Shown: positions 23,486-33,462 of the stretch, piece after piece
Layout: every line of letters begins with the position of its first letter
Numbering within the stretch: position 1 is the first letter of the stretch
DNA from: Maylandia zebra
Taxonomy: Eukaryota; Chordata; Actinopteri; Cichliformes; Cichlidae
Assembly: GCF_041146795.1 (NCBI RefSeq)
Contig: NC_135170.1
Coordinates: 26,964,033 to 27,028,032 of the forward strand
Direction of reading: 5' to 3'
Length of the DNA: 64,000 nucleotides
The notes under the pieces: model-generated
Database searches by the model: none
What the model was told of the DNA's origin: nothing
What the model saw: only the letters and a program-made list of their open reading frames with translations
Program-made: the position numbers and the translations under genes

Positions 23486-23900
23486 CTCTGCTTTCTCTGT
23501 TGGGTCGCTCGATATTAGCTCCAGTTAGCTAGCAGCGAACGATGCGTCGGCAGTTCCAACTTCCTCTGCCTTCAGTCTAGACTAACACCAAAACGATAAT
23601 AACACCAAACACAAATACACGCTTTATTTATTCTAACATTTTACTCGCTCTGTTTGTTGGTGGCTACGCGGCGAAAAGGAAAACAAATCGAAACGAGCTG
23701 TTGTTTTGCCAGAGGAGAGCTAACAAAGCAGGGAGATACGCTGATTGGCTGTCGCCGAGCGTTCCGGAGCGTTCGCTCTGTGTGTAGGGACTGCCCGGAG
23801 GTCCACACGGAGCTAATTTAGTAACGAAGGGAAGGTGTCAGAGCACGGGCGTCAGCTCCAATCCAGCAAATTCAACGCTGTATGAACTACGTGTAGGAAA
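23486..23900 (-). promoter_or_regulatory. mgrn1: mgrn1 promoter/5' UTR region
   Basis: CpG-richer sequence immediately upstream of the mgrn1 start codon. It includes an inverted CCAAT motif (GATTGGCT) near 23742 and several CG-rich stretches. No TATA box is obvious. This is the expected position of a housekeeping-type promoter; the start site itself cannot be read. Confidence 0.4.
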
Positions 23901-24904
23901 TGTTTGACCTAGGGTTAGGGTGCTTCCCAGAGGGTCATACTGATTTCTATAAAGTTAGAAAGCAGCAACAAACTGCATTGCATGGTTACAGATTACATAA
24001 AAAAGTCTATCAAAGTAGTTGCACTTAAATTAGTCTACAGCTTGCCAGTTGACTGATATGTAGCACTTCCTAGGTCACTGATGAAGGGAATTTTCAATAC
24101 AGAATCACTGAAGAAATCTTGAGATTCCTTAGCATAGTTATGATTTTTTGTGGGGTTGGTTCGTTTATCTTTTATAAAAATTTTGGTCGCCCTTTACCAG
24201 TCCCAGGCCTCTAGCTCCTTGTATAATTTTCCCATGTGTGCTTTAGAAAAAAATTATAAACGATGACAAGGCATAATGCTGCTCACTGATTGTCACCACT
24301 CTTGTCAGCTTAAAAATCTCTCCCATCAAAAGTGTTTTATTTAACTTTTTCTTTATAACATGGCAGCACAGTGTGTTGTTGGGGGCTTTTTGTCCCCTGG
24401 CAGGGTCTCCAAAGTGATCCTGGGTGAGGGACCAAAGAGGGATTCAAAAACCCCTATAAGCAGAAGATCAAGGGAACTGTTCCTGCCTGGGATAGGGTTA
24501 CTGGTTACCCTCTCGGGACCCTGGAGTCAGGCCCAGCGAGGGGCAAACGTCTGGTGGTTGGGCCTCCATTGCTAAAACTGCTGCACTGAAGCTGCAGGGA
24601 AACAGGGAACCATCAGGCTGAAGAAGGAGTCTTATTGGGCTTTGTTAGCCTGTGGGACTTCAGAGGCAGCTGATAGGTACCGACAGGCCAAGAGGAACAC
24701 AGCTCGAGCAGTGGTTGAAGTAAAAACTCGAGTGTGGAAGGAGTTCGGAGAGGCCATGGAAAAACACTTTTGGACTGCCTTGAAGAGATTCTGGCAAACC
24801 ATCAGGCGACTCAGAAGGGGAAGTGGTACTTTACCTACATTGTGTATACCTATGGAGGTTCTCAGTGCTCCACGTCATCGTAGTCAAAGGAGCTTGGAAA
24901 GAAA

Positions 24905-24956
24905 AGCGTCTGGACTTCTTTAAGTTTCTTGTGAACCCTAAAGAAGTCCAGACGCT
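24905..24956. repeat. Perfect 18-bp inverted repeat inside the Rex3-like LINE
   Basis: Arms AGCGTCTGGACTTCTTTA (24905-24922) and its exact reverse complement (24939-24956), separated by 16 nt. The left arm and the 20 nt before it resemble a common fish repeat that also occurs, reversed, at about 38085-38130. Confidence 0.9.
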
Positions 24957-25553
24957 GCTGACTTTGAAGGAAGACATTGTCGGGCTTTGGAAGGAATACT
25001 TTGAGGACCACCTTAATCCCACTGACACATCTTCTGTAAAGGTAGCAGCATATGGGGACAAGGGAGACAACTTGTCTATCTCTGGGGGTTACGCCACTGA
25101 GGCAGTTAAATAACTTCTTAGTGACAGGGCTCCCGGGGTGGATGAGGTTAGGCCTGGGTTCCTGAAGGCTCTAGCTGTTGTTGAGCTGTCTTGGTCGGCA
25201 CACCTCTACAATGTTGTGTGGAGATCAGGGGTTGTAACTCCTGATTACCAGACCTGGGTGGTGGTTCCTATCTTCAAGAAAGGGGACCGGAGGGTGTGTT
25301 CCAACTATAGGAGGATCACACTCCTCAGCCTCCCCAAGAAAGTCTTGCCAGGGTGCTCGAAAGGAGAGCCCATCCGTTAGTCAAACCTCAGATACAGGAG
25401 GAACAATGCAGTTTTTGTCCCGGTCGCAGAACACTGAACCAGCTTCACCCTCTTTAGGATACTTGAGAGGGCATGGGAGATTGCCCAACCAGTCTACATG
25501 GGTTTCCCTCGAAGTGTCTTATGGGAGGTGTTCCGGAGTATGGGGTGTCAGGC

Positions 25554-25596
25554 CATTCGATCATTATTCAACCATGAGATGAATAATGATCGAATG
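25554..25596. repeat. Perfect 17-bp inverted repeat
   Basis: Arms CATTCGATCATTATTCA (25554-25570) and exact reverse complement (25580-25596), 9-nt loop. It lies in the reverse-transcriptase part of the decayed LINE, in a position where the element's normal sequence is not palindromic. Confidence 0.92.
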
Positions 25597-25636
25597 CAGT
25601 ATGCAGACAAAAGCATGAGCTTTTGTCTGCATACTG
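25597..25636. repeat. Perfect 18-bp inverted repeat abutting the previous one
   Basis: Arms CAGTATGCAGACAAAAGC (25597-25614) and exact reverse complement (25619-25636), loop ATGA. It begins at the base directly after the preceding hairpin ends. Confidence 0.92.
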
Positions 25637-25772
25637 TTTCTGGTGGGTGTTGGAGTCCACCAGGGCTGCCCTTTATCACACATTCTGTTCATAATTTGGT
25701 CCTCAGCTGGAAAAAGGATGGAGTCACCACTCTATGTCAGGGACAACTTCCTGCCCCAAGCTGAAAGATTTA

Positions 25773-25880
25773 GGTATATTTAGGTTTATTGTAGGGTCTA
25801 CCTTACAATTCAAAAGCGCCTTGAGGCGACTGTTGTTGTGATTTGGCGTTATATAAATAAAATTGAATTGAACTGAACTG
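25773..25880 (+). repeat. Short LINE/SINE 3' tail insert
   Basis: Contains the very common fish tail block GCGCCTTGAGGCGACTGTTG followed by a TATATAAATAAAATTGAATTG-type end with imperfect AATTG/AACTG repeats. It lies between two non-contiguous parts of the Rex3-like LINE, so it marks an insertion or deletion junction. A related tail is at 36050-36140. Confidence 0.7.
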
Positions 25881-26059
25881 AGTGGTGGTGCACTGGAAAG
25901 GCTTGAGGAGGTGGCCGGGGAGAGGGAGGTCTGGCATACTCCGATTAGGCTGCTGCCCCCATAAGTGGAAGAAAATGGATGGATATAGATGGAATTTGCA
26001 AGTTAAATGGACTGGTTCATATATAGTAATTTCCTATTCAGAGCTTTATATAATATCAC

Positions 26060-26130
26060 CTGTTGCCCTGTGACAACTGGGATAGGCTCCACCTTCAGTG
26101 CAACCCTGATTTATATAAGAAAAAGAGAAT
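26060..26130 (+). repeat. LINE-derived fragment
   Basis: The phrase around 26075-26090 (GACAACTGGGATAGGCTCCA) is a widespread fish LINE 3' fragment. Only about 70 bp are recognisable and clade assignment is not possible. Confidence 0.5.
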
Positions 26131-26960
26131 ACATTGACTTTATCTTTAAACACACTCTCTCTTCTCCTCATATTTTTCACCACTGTCAGAGCAACTTTAA
26201 TTTTCCTTGATATTTCCACTTGCTTCATCTTCTACCACATCTTGTTGTAACTATCTGATACACAGACAGACCTCTACAAGAATGTAGCATAGTACAGAAA
26301 TGATACAAGCTGGTTCAGTTCTCAACCTTTTTGGTGCTAAAGGACATCAGAGGTCATAAAAGATCAAAGCACAGCAGAATAATAGTGAATAGTAGGGCTG
26401 GGCCATATCATACCTTTCACGGTAATACCGATATAATGTTAGGCAACGATAAATATCGCGATACAATATGGGTAAAACGCGCATGTGCAGTGCCTTTGTT
26501 TTCATACGCACATGGCAGAAAAAGCATAATGACCGAGAATGAGAAGGGCGTTGAATGAAACAGATGAACCAGAATTGGTTTGTTAAAATGGTGCAACTTC
26601 AGTGGTGTGGAACTGGTTTGGCTTTTGTCCGTCAGATACACACCAAAGCACAATTTTTGCTAGAGCATGCTAGCAGGCCGTTGTTATTACCGTGGTTTTG
26701 GGAAAATAAGTTGCTCTTTAAATCCTTTGATTTTCTGAAAAAATTGACACTGCCCCTTATAATTCTTATGTATGAATTCTGGTTGTGCTTACTGACCTCG
26801 AAACGATTTTGTGTGGTACACTGGTGCTCAAAAAAAAAAAAAAAAAAAAGTTTTAGTACGACTTTGCTAAGCTACAAACCCGCACCGCTTGATGGATTGT
26901 CAGAGCATTATGGCTATCGTAGTCAGGAACCTCGCTGTGCTTCAACATAATATTACCATA

Positions 26961-26982
26961 TTGTGTGTGTGTGTGTGTGTGT
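26961..26982. repeat. TG microsatellite
   Basis: Eleven TG units inside the hAT-type element. Confidence 0.9.
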
Positions 26983-27104
26983 ATAACCTCTTTTTAAGTT
27001 TTGTGGATATTATACATGGTTATGCTCAGGATATGTCAGCCCATTTTCACTGGAAATGCCTTTTGGTTAAACTGCCAGCAAGGAATTTGTATTTTCACTG
27101 TTAA

Positions 27105-27140
27105 ATTTTCACTTAAACAGCTGCTTGTTTAAGTGAAAAT
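27105..27140. repeat. Perfect 15-bp inverted repeat in the hAT-type element
   Basis: Arms ATTTTCACTTAAACA (27105-27119) and exact reverse complement (27126-27140), with a 6-nt loop, near the right end of the element. Confidence 0.9.
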
Positions 27141-27299
27141 ACATTGATGTTTTTTTTTCTTTTTTTGCACTAATAAAGTTGGGAGTTGTAAAGTATTTTG
27201 TCTCGTGTCAATTATATTGTCAGTTATATTGTTATTGCAAATTTTCAAATGTATATTGTGATAAATATTTTTGGCCATATTGCCTGCCCTAGTGAATAG

Positions 27300-28430
27300 T
27301 GTAATCAGTCTATCTCTATATATATTTGGAAGTTTAAATATATATATGTCCAGATCTTTAAATGTTTATGAAACTGTAACCCTAAAATTACAGTACCTTG
27401 GTTGGGCCCAATAAAAGTGTATTAAAAATGCATTAGGGTAAATTAGATTAAATGCGTAATGATGTGATATATAAAAATCACTTTTTGTCAGCATTTCTTT
27501 AATGTGTTCAAACACAAAACTTAGAGACATATTGATAAAACTGTGAGACTGTACACAGATATCCTTATATTTTATGTTTAAATTAATACTTCATAAATTC
27601 ATTGTCTGCAGGGTTTATTTAATTACCTCTCACCACACTAATAAGCCACCATAACGATAATCTATAACAACAACAACAATAATAATAATGGTTATGGTAC
27701 AGGAATGGTTATGATAATGGTTATTGTACAAGGCAGAAATGGTTAAGCAAGGACTACTATTAGCACTATTAACTAAAGTTAATATTTGTAGTGCTGAGGG
27801 TTGGTTGGAGGTGATGGTCTAGGCACCTTGGGCCAGCTCTGACTCTGAATAGCTGGCGACAGAATAATAAAGCTAAAACATAATAAATATGATGTTGAAT
27901 ATATAATTCATAATAAAAAAGACTAGCTCACTAAACAACAATGGTGCGGTTTATTTATTTATTTTTTTACAGCATTGCCATTGTCTTTCCATTATGCCTT
28001 CACTGACACTAACATTGTCTACGTTGACTAATTGACTAACGTTGCAGTTCTCCAGTTCGACCGCAGGAGGCCAGTAAACAACGATTTTAAACACTCGAAG
28101 GTCAGCTATTAGTTTCAACTGGAATCTTCTGGCAAGCGGTAGATTGATCTCCAAATCACACAAAAAAGCTATATAGGCTTTGACTAATACATATAAACAA
28201 TGAATATAATGCTGGAGTTCCACTTTCTAAAGTATGCGATGTCGTAAAAATATTGTAATCATATTTAATGCTCTAAATAATTATATAATAAAAATGTAAA
28301 AAAGTAATGGTTGTTTACATGCTATTGTTTAATATAGTTTTATTTTTGTCGTGTTATTTACAGGATAAGAAGTTAATTCGTATTTTACTTAAACAAAAGG
28401 AAACGAGCGGAATGTGACGTAGAAGTTTTG
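27300..28430. other. Intergenic A/T-rich region left of cdip1
   Basis: No gene seen. It holds a short CAA/TAA simple repeat near 27665-27690 and otherwise unique-looking, A/T-rich sequence. The minus-strand frame at 27951-28223 has no recognisable domain. Confidence 0.5.
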
Positions 28431-28568
28431 AGCAGCAGCTCTTGTAACTCCTGATTAATGACGTCAGGTGTAAATCCATCTCGACGGGTGTTGACTCTCC
28501 TCAGGAGGGACGGAGCTGCTAACGTCAAGCAACTTCACGCAGCGGGCTGGCGTCTCATCTACAACCAG
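28400..28568 (+). promoter_or_regulatory. cdip1: cdip1 promoter and first untranslated exon
   Basis: A perfect palindromic cAMP-response element TGACGTCA (28459-28466) lies in a locally GC-richer stretch. A GT donor (CAACCAG|GTAATC) follows at 28568/28569. cdip1 is the next gene on this strand and its coding exon opens with an acceptor inside the 5' UTR, so a non-coding first exon here is the natural source. The donor is visible; the start site and the link to cdip1 are inferred. Confidence 0.5.
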
Positions 28569-29784
28569 GTAATCTGGCATTCAGCATACTGACAGTTGCC
28601 CCGTTAAAGAGTCGTGACCGGAGACGGTTTTCTTCTCCACAGCCCTCCGGGTCTTCACTCCTTAACCGTTTCTGTCCGCATCTCTTTTTTTTTTTCTTTT
28701 TACGAGGTCGTTTCTGTGTCACGAATGGCGACGCTAGCTATAGCCAGCTAACCACTGCTACCCAAACAGACATGCTTTAACTAAACAAACACATCGCTGT
28801 CTTTAAGATGACCTCAACGGCTGACAGGAAAACACTCCCTGCCGGCTGTCCTTCACGGGTTTCCTTTCTTTCTTTCTTTTTCGTATTTTTTTTAAAATTG
28901 CAGAGATGTTGTAGAAATAACGAATGCAACGGCTTATTTTACCGTTCACATCACTCCGCATTGCCTCTCAGTTAGCTAGCTACCCTACCACATGTATTAA
29001 ATCCAAGCACCAATTTAAATTAACATCGCCGCTGGCTTCCTCTGGCCTCACTTACGTAACTAAGTTATTCATGGTTAGTTGTGCAAGTAGATTTGAGCAG
29101 GATTATCCGATACAGGATTATTAAAAAACACCAGCTAGCTGGCTAGTTGCTTATCTGGGAAAACTGTCGCAATAAGTTGGGAGCAGTAAACTTAGATATT
29201 TGGTTTGTGGAGGCACCGAAGTTAGTACTTGTTATTGCGATCACGTATAAGTTTTCTTTTCACTTTTGTTTTTTGTTTGCTCTGGACACAAGAAGAATCC
29301 AAATTTCAGCCTTAAAAAAAGAAACACATACACACACATACAGACACACATATATGTATATATTAGTTATAATATAGTTATTTCTTCTCGTTGGTTGTGA
29401 AATTACCAACCTGAGGAAGTGATAGTTAACGTTTGAATCGTTTTTTTTTTAAATGACCATTATCATTGTTTATATCGGTAAATGGGCTGTAGTCAACAGG
29501 ATTTACAAACGGGTTATATAGTTAATTAAAAAAATAGCTGTTATGCAAGTATCTTTATGACATTATTTGTATTTTCAGTGTATTCTAAATGCTAATCAAA
29601 CCATCCTTTCAGGCCACTTCAAATGTCTTCATAGAACTACTGTGTTATATTTGTTGTCATTTCTGCTGCCCTGTTGGCAAAATTGCTCTTAACAAAGACG
29701 TTTATAATCTTAATTAGACTTTTAACTCGGATAAGTAAAGGGCATATAAAAGTGACTTTGGCAAAACTGATTGCAGCTTTTATC

Positions 29785-30015
29785 TTAGAATAGAATAGAA
29801 TAGAATTCAGCTTTATTGTCATTGCACATGTCACAAGTACAAGGCAACGAAATGCAGTTTGCATCTATCCAGAAGTGCTTTGGCAATAGATATATTACAA
29901 AAATTGGTCTATTATAGGTAGGAGGGTACAAAATATGGGTCTATTATGGGTATGTTACAATGTACACGGTGTGAAGATATGTTATGAATATGCTATAACT
30001 ATAAGTATGTACAGG
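29785..30015 (+). repeat. Fish interspersed repeat with GAATA tandem start
   Basis: Begins with TAGAATAGAATAGAATTCAG followed by a CTTTATTGTCATTGCACATG block, a repeat commonly seen in percomorph genomes. It contains internal near-repeats (GGTCTATTATAGG / GGTCTATTATGGG). It interrupts an older sequence that recurs without it at about 52040-52205. Confidence 0.6.
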
Positions 30016-30369
30016 CTTGTGACATATTATAGGTTAACAAGTTATTTACAACAGTTTCATTAATGGCTTACAGCATTGTAAGCAGCAGTGTCTTATTTCA
30101 GTTCACTGCTAAAGACTGACTTGTTTTTGTACATTTTAGTGTAAATTTTAATAACAGTGTTGGCTTAATAATGTACTCTTTTAACTTGTACATTTTTAAT
30201 AATAAAAATAATAATAATAATGGTGAATTTTGCTCATATTACAGGGTGTGGCAGATCTCAGGCTTCTCTGGAGGAATCCCTAATTTCAGTCATATCAGGT
30301 AAAACTATTAGTAATAGTAGTAGTAGCAGTAGTATTAGCCCTTTATTACAAAGCAAGTTTAACACACCC

Positions 30370-30391
30370 AGTTTTTTTTTTTTTTTTTTTT
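30370..30391. repeat. Poly(T) run
   Basis: A T-run of about 22 bases in cdip1 intron 1. Confidence 0.8.
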
Positions 30392-32799
30392 CATTCTCTT
30401 GATTCAAACATTGGCAATCAGAGTACCGGTAAGAGGTCACAGCTGGTTATCAAGTTGAGTCAGCTTAAAAAGTGGTGCTGCTAACAGTATCTGACCAATC
30501 ACAGTTTTACCTAAGTGTACTTGCTGCAAAACGGCTGACTTTACATAGGAAGATAAAAAAAAAAGAAAAATATGAAGGATTAAACACATAACAAAGGCTG
30601 AACTGAAAATTAGGCCAAATTAGTGCAAATTTGATACAACTTTAGGAAGTATCAAATATGATCATTAGTGCTCAGAGTACATTAAAACTGTTGTGAAATT
30701 GCTTGCAGCCAGCAGGAAAAAAATACCAAAGGTAAAATAATGCTGTTGCTTGTCAAGGAAAATCAAAGACTTTAGACACTTCAACTGTCTGTGCACAGAT
30801 GTCCAAGGGATCTTCTGGGAATGGTGACCTTGTTTTCACTAGAACTCATTGGTCTGTCAGCAGTCATTTCATACCTGTTGATCTCTAATCTGCAATTTAG
30901 CCTAGTTCAAGGCAGGTTAGGTTTGCAGCATACGTTACCATGGTAAAATACCCTAGTAAGTAAGGTCTGGTATTTCTTGTAAAAAATACCTAAACAGACA
31001 AACATACACAAAAAAACACCTTAATACATTGAGAAAAGAGAAATGTCAAACTGACTGAACTACACCAGTGCTAGCATGCAGCCTCAAAATACAGGAGTGT
31101 ATGTTGTGGCTCTATTAGGGGAGCTTGTTATTGTTGCTGCTTATAAGTGTAGATGCCATTATAGAAATTGATACATGAGCACATTGGTTAGTCAGCTTTC
31201 AGCCCAAAGAAACATCACTGAGTCAGTTAACATAATTGACCTACATTTAATAGGTAGGGTTTGTAGCATATTTAGTATTAGCATTGAGGTTTGTTTCTGA
31301 CTCAGAAAGAATCATTTGAGGTTTGCTGTGCACATAAGTGTATTTATTTGCTAACGGAAATTAATCTGTGCTATTGATTTGACAGCGACTAGTGTGCATG
31401 TATGTTTTTGATAAATAATGTGTTAATAAACAGACATACAATTTTGGTACATTTGAAACCCCAGCTAACAAGACTAACTGGCAAAGGAGAATTTTTCTGC
31501 AGTTTAATTTCTTTTGTTATTTTTCTCCTCTGCACTTAGCAAACACCTTCTTTAGCATCATATGCTTTGAACACCTTAATATAACTGAGGAATGTGCTGA
31601 AATGATATCAGGAGATCACTGGGACAGGCTCAAAATTTGCACCGCTGGTCTTTAAAGTCAATCTTTATTTATTTTGTGGGCATTTCTGTTTATATCAGTT
31701 TGAATAAAAAGGTCTCTCATAGTTTAAAAATATAGGGTAGTGACATTTCAACATCAAAACAAACTGAAGTCTAGAGACATTTCAACACTTTCTTTGGTCG
31801 GCGAGGAATGATCTAGTCCACACAAACCTCCTTTGTCTGTATACTCGTCTCTGTGTAGCAGCACCTTTCTTTTCCTCTCCAGATAAGCTCACATATTTAA
31901 GAAGTCAGTTCACATTTGACTAAAACAGATGGAGGAAGTTTTTTTCAGTGGGTTTTGTTTGTACTAGATTCCAGTGGTACTTTATGGACTTGCCACCGTT
32001 TATGTGAGAATTAAAATATTATAATCAATCTTACACAGACATCTTTGGATCAGAGGTGTTGGCGTGCCAGTGCTGTTTCAAAACAGGCCTACACGATTCG
32101 TCCACATTTAGTAGAGGCATAGTATCTGTATAACGTACTTAAAAGAAGTCTCAATTTTGGCATTTTTTTTGCCCATTGTTATAAACAGCTTTTTTATTGC
32201 AGTCCTATCAGAAGGCTAAAACATGTTTAGCCAGATTTAGGAAAAACCATGACTGTTTTGTAGACATTCCCTCATCAGAAAGACTTCGTTTAGAGTCTTT
32301 AAAATTAAGGGGTCTGTTGTATTAACAGTAGTGTAGTCTATTACACATATTTTCAAGTATGTAGAGGTTCATGTATAGATGTGAGAGCCTGCTTCTTTCT
32401 GTGTTAGTACTTTCACTTCTCTGACCTAACAGGTGGAAAATGCAAATGATGTGTTTCCTTAGAACAAATTATAGCACCATGCAATAACACAGTCTTTGGT
32501 TTTGCTTGTGCCTTAGTGCTTTGGAGTTGTCATCACTGGACATACATACTTTTAAATCTCCCCCCAAAATTGTTGTTCTTCTCCGAGGCATTTGTTGCAC
32601 CTTACATTCAGACACCATTTGCATTATTTAAGCAGAGAGAAGAGGTGCTTCCTGCCGAAACCTGAGCACCGGGGAAGGATGGAGGAGCTCACGATTGTAT
32701 TGCTGTTGAAGTTTTCACACCTAGCAGTTCATTTCATTCTTCATTTAATCCAGGCCTTCCCTGGAATTGCTTTTGCTAAAGGCTTCTTCTTAACTGGTG

Positions 32800-32945
32800 G
32801 CTGTCACTCAGGAGGTGTAGAGCAGGTCATCTGGTAATCGGAAGGTTGGTTCCTGCCAAATATCCTTGGGCATGAATCGGTGAATGTATAAAGCACTTTG
32901 AGCGCTCGGAGTAGAAAAGCACTATATAAGAACCAGTCCATTTAC
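32800..32945 (+). repeat. tRNA-derived SINE fragment
   Basis: Contains the degenerate middle (TCGGAAGGTTGGTTCCTG), then GAATCGGTGAATGTATAAAG and the tail AGCACTATATAAGAACCAG with CCATTTACC. This is the usual arrangement of a fish SINE whose reverse complement appears, more complete, at 50150-50425. Confidence 0.65.
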
Positions 32946-33462
32946 CATTCTTTACTGCACTCAAGATCATCCAGGTTTTCACACAGTAATCACACTTACT
33001 CTGGTCATCTTATGGTTTTTACTGCTTTATCTTGGTTTATAAGACTGCAATTGAATAATTTGGTTTTAGTTGCAAATGAAATGTAAACCCATCATGATAT
33101 TGTTTTCATGTTCAAATGAACAGTTTTGCTTTTACTTCTGTTTTATTGCCAGGCAGTATTCCTATAAACCAAGAAAATGTGATTAACACTGCCAGCGTTA
33201 AGATGTCTTAAAACCTCTATCTTTCAATTCCCCTGAAACTTATGGTACAGTATGTGCAGACTGACATCAGCAGTTACATCAGCTCCTTCATTAGCCTCTC
33301 TGACTGTTGATGGAACATTTTATGACTGTGTCAGAGAGTAATGAGCCAGGGGACTCAAACTGTGCTCATTTTTTATTCCTCACAGGGGGGGAAGTCAACC
33401 TGTCGAGTTGTGAGTGGAGCTCACGTGTCCGACCCATTTGCTAGTTCAGACATCCGGCCAGT

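Larger units (their letters stand above)
24360..25990 (+). mobile_element. Decayed Rex3-like LINE (RTE clade)
   Basis: Plus-strand non-LTR retrotransposon fragment. Translated pieces show typical fish LINE text: LKRFWQTIRRLRRG, GVDEVRPGFLKAL, WVVVPIFKKGDRRVCSNYRR. The stretches around 25248 (CAGACCTGGGTGGTGGT) and 25660 (CAGGGCTGCCCTTTATCACA) match the conserved Rex3 sites I remember from teleost surveys. The 3' end carries the usual GGAAGAAAATGGATGGAT tail near 25970. The frame is broken several times, most of the reverse transcriptase palm and the C-terminal part are missing, and a short foreign repeat (about 25773-25880) sits in the gap. It also contains three perfect hairpins (see separate entries). 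Dead copy. Confidence 0.85.
26393..27291. mobile_element. hAT-type non-autonomous DNA transposon
   Basis: An 899-bp element flanked by an exact 8-bp target duplication GTGAATAG (26385-26392 and 27292-27299), the hAT signature. The ends are inverted (TAGGGCTGGGC... and ...GCCTGCCCTA), and the subterminal GATAAATAT/ATATTTTTGGCCATAT blocks also mirror each other. A 131-codon open frame inside shows no domain I recognise, so I treat the element as non-autonomous or decayed. It includes an A-run at 26831, a TG microsatellite and a perfect hairpin. Confidence 0.88.
28569..33385 (+). other. cdip1 first intron (inferred)
   Basis: About 4.8 kb with no coding exon recognised. It holds the interspersed repeat near 29.8 kb, simple repeats, and a SINE-like tail at 32800-32945. 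The rest looks unique and A/T-rich. Confidence 0.5.

Noticed and set aside
26555-26950. 131-codon frame inside the hAT-type element
   Set aside because: I looked for a BED finger or hAT transposase motif and saw none; composition and the A-run point to chance.
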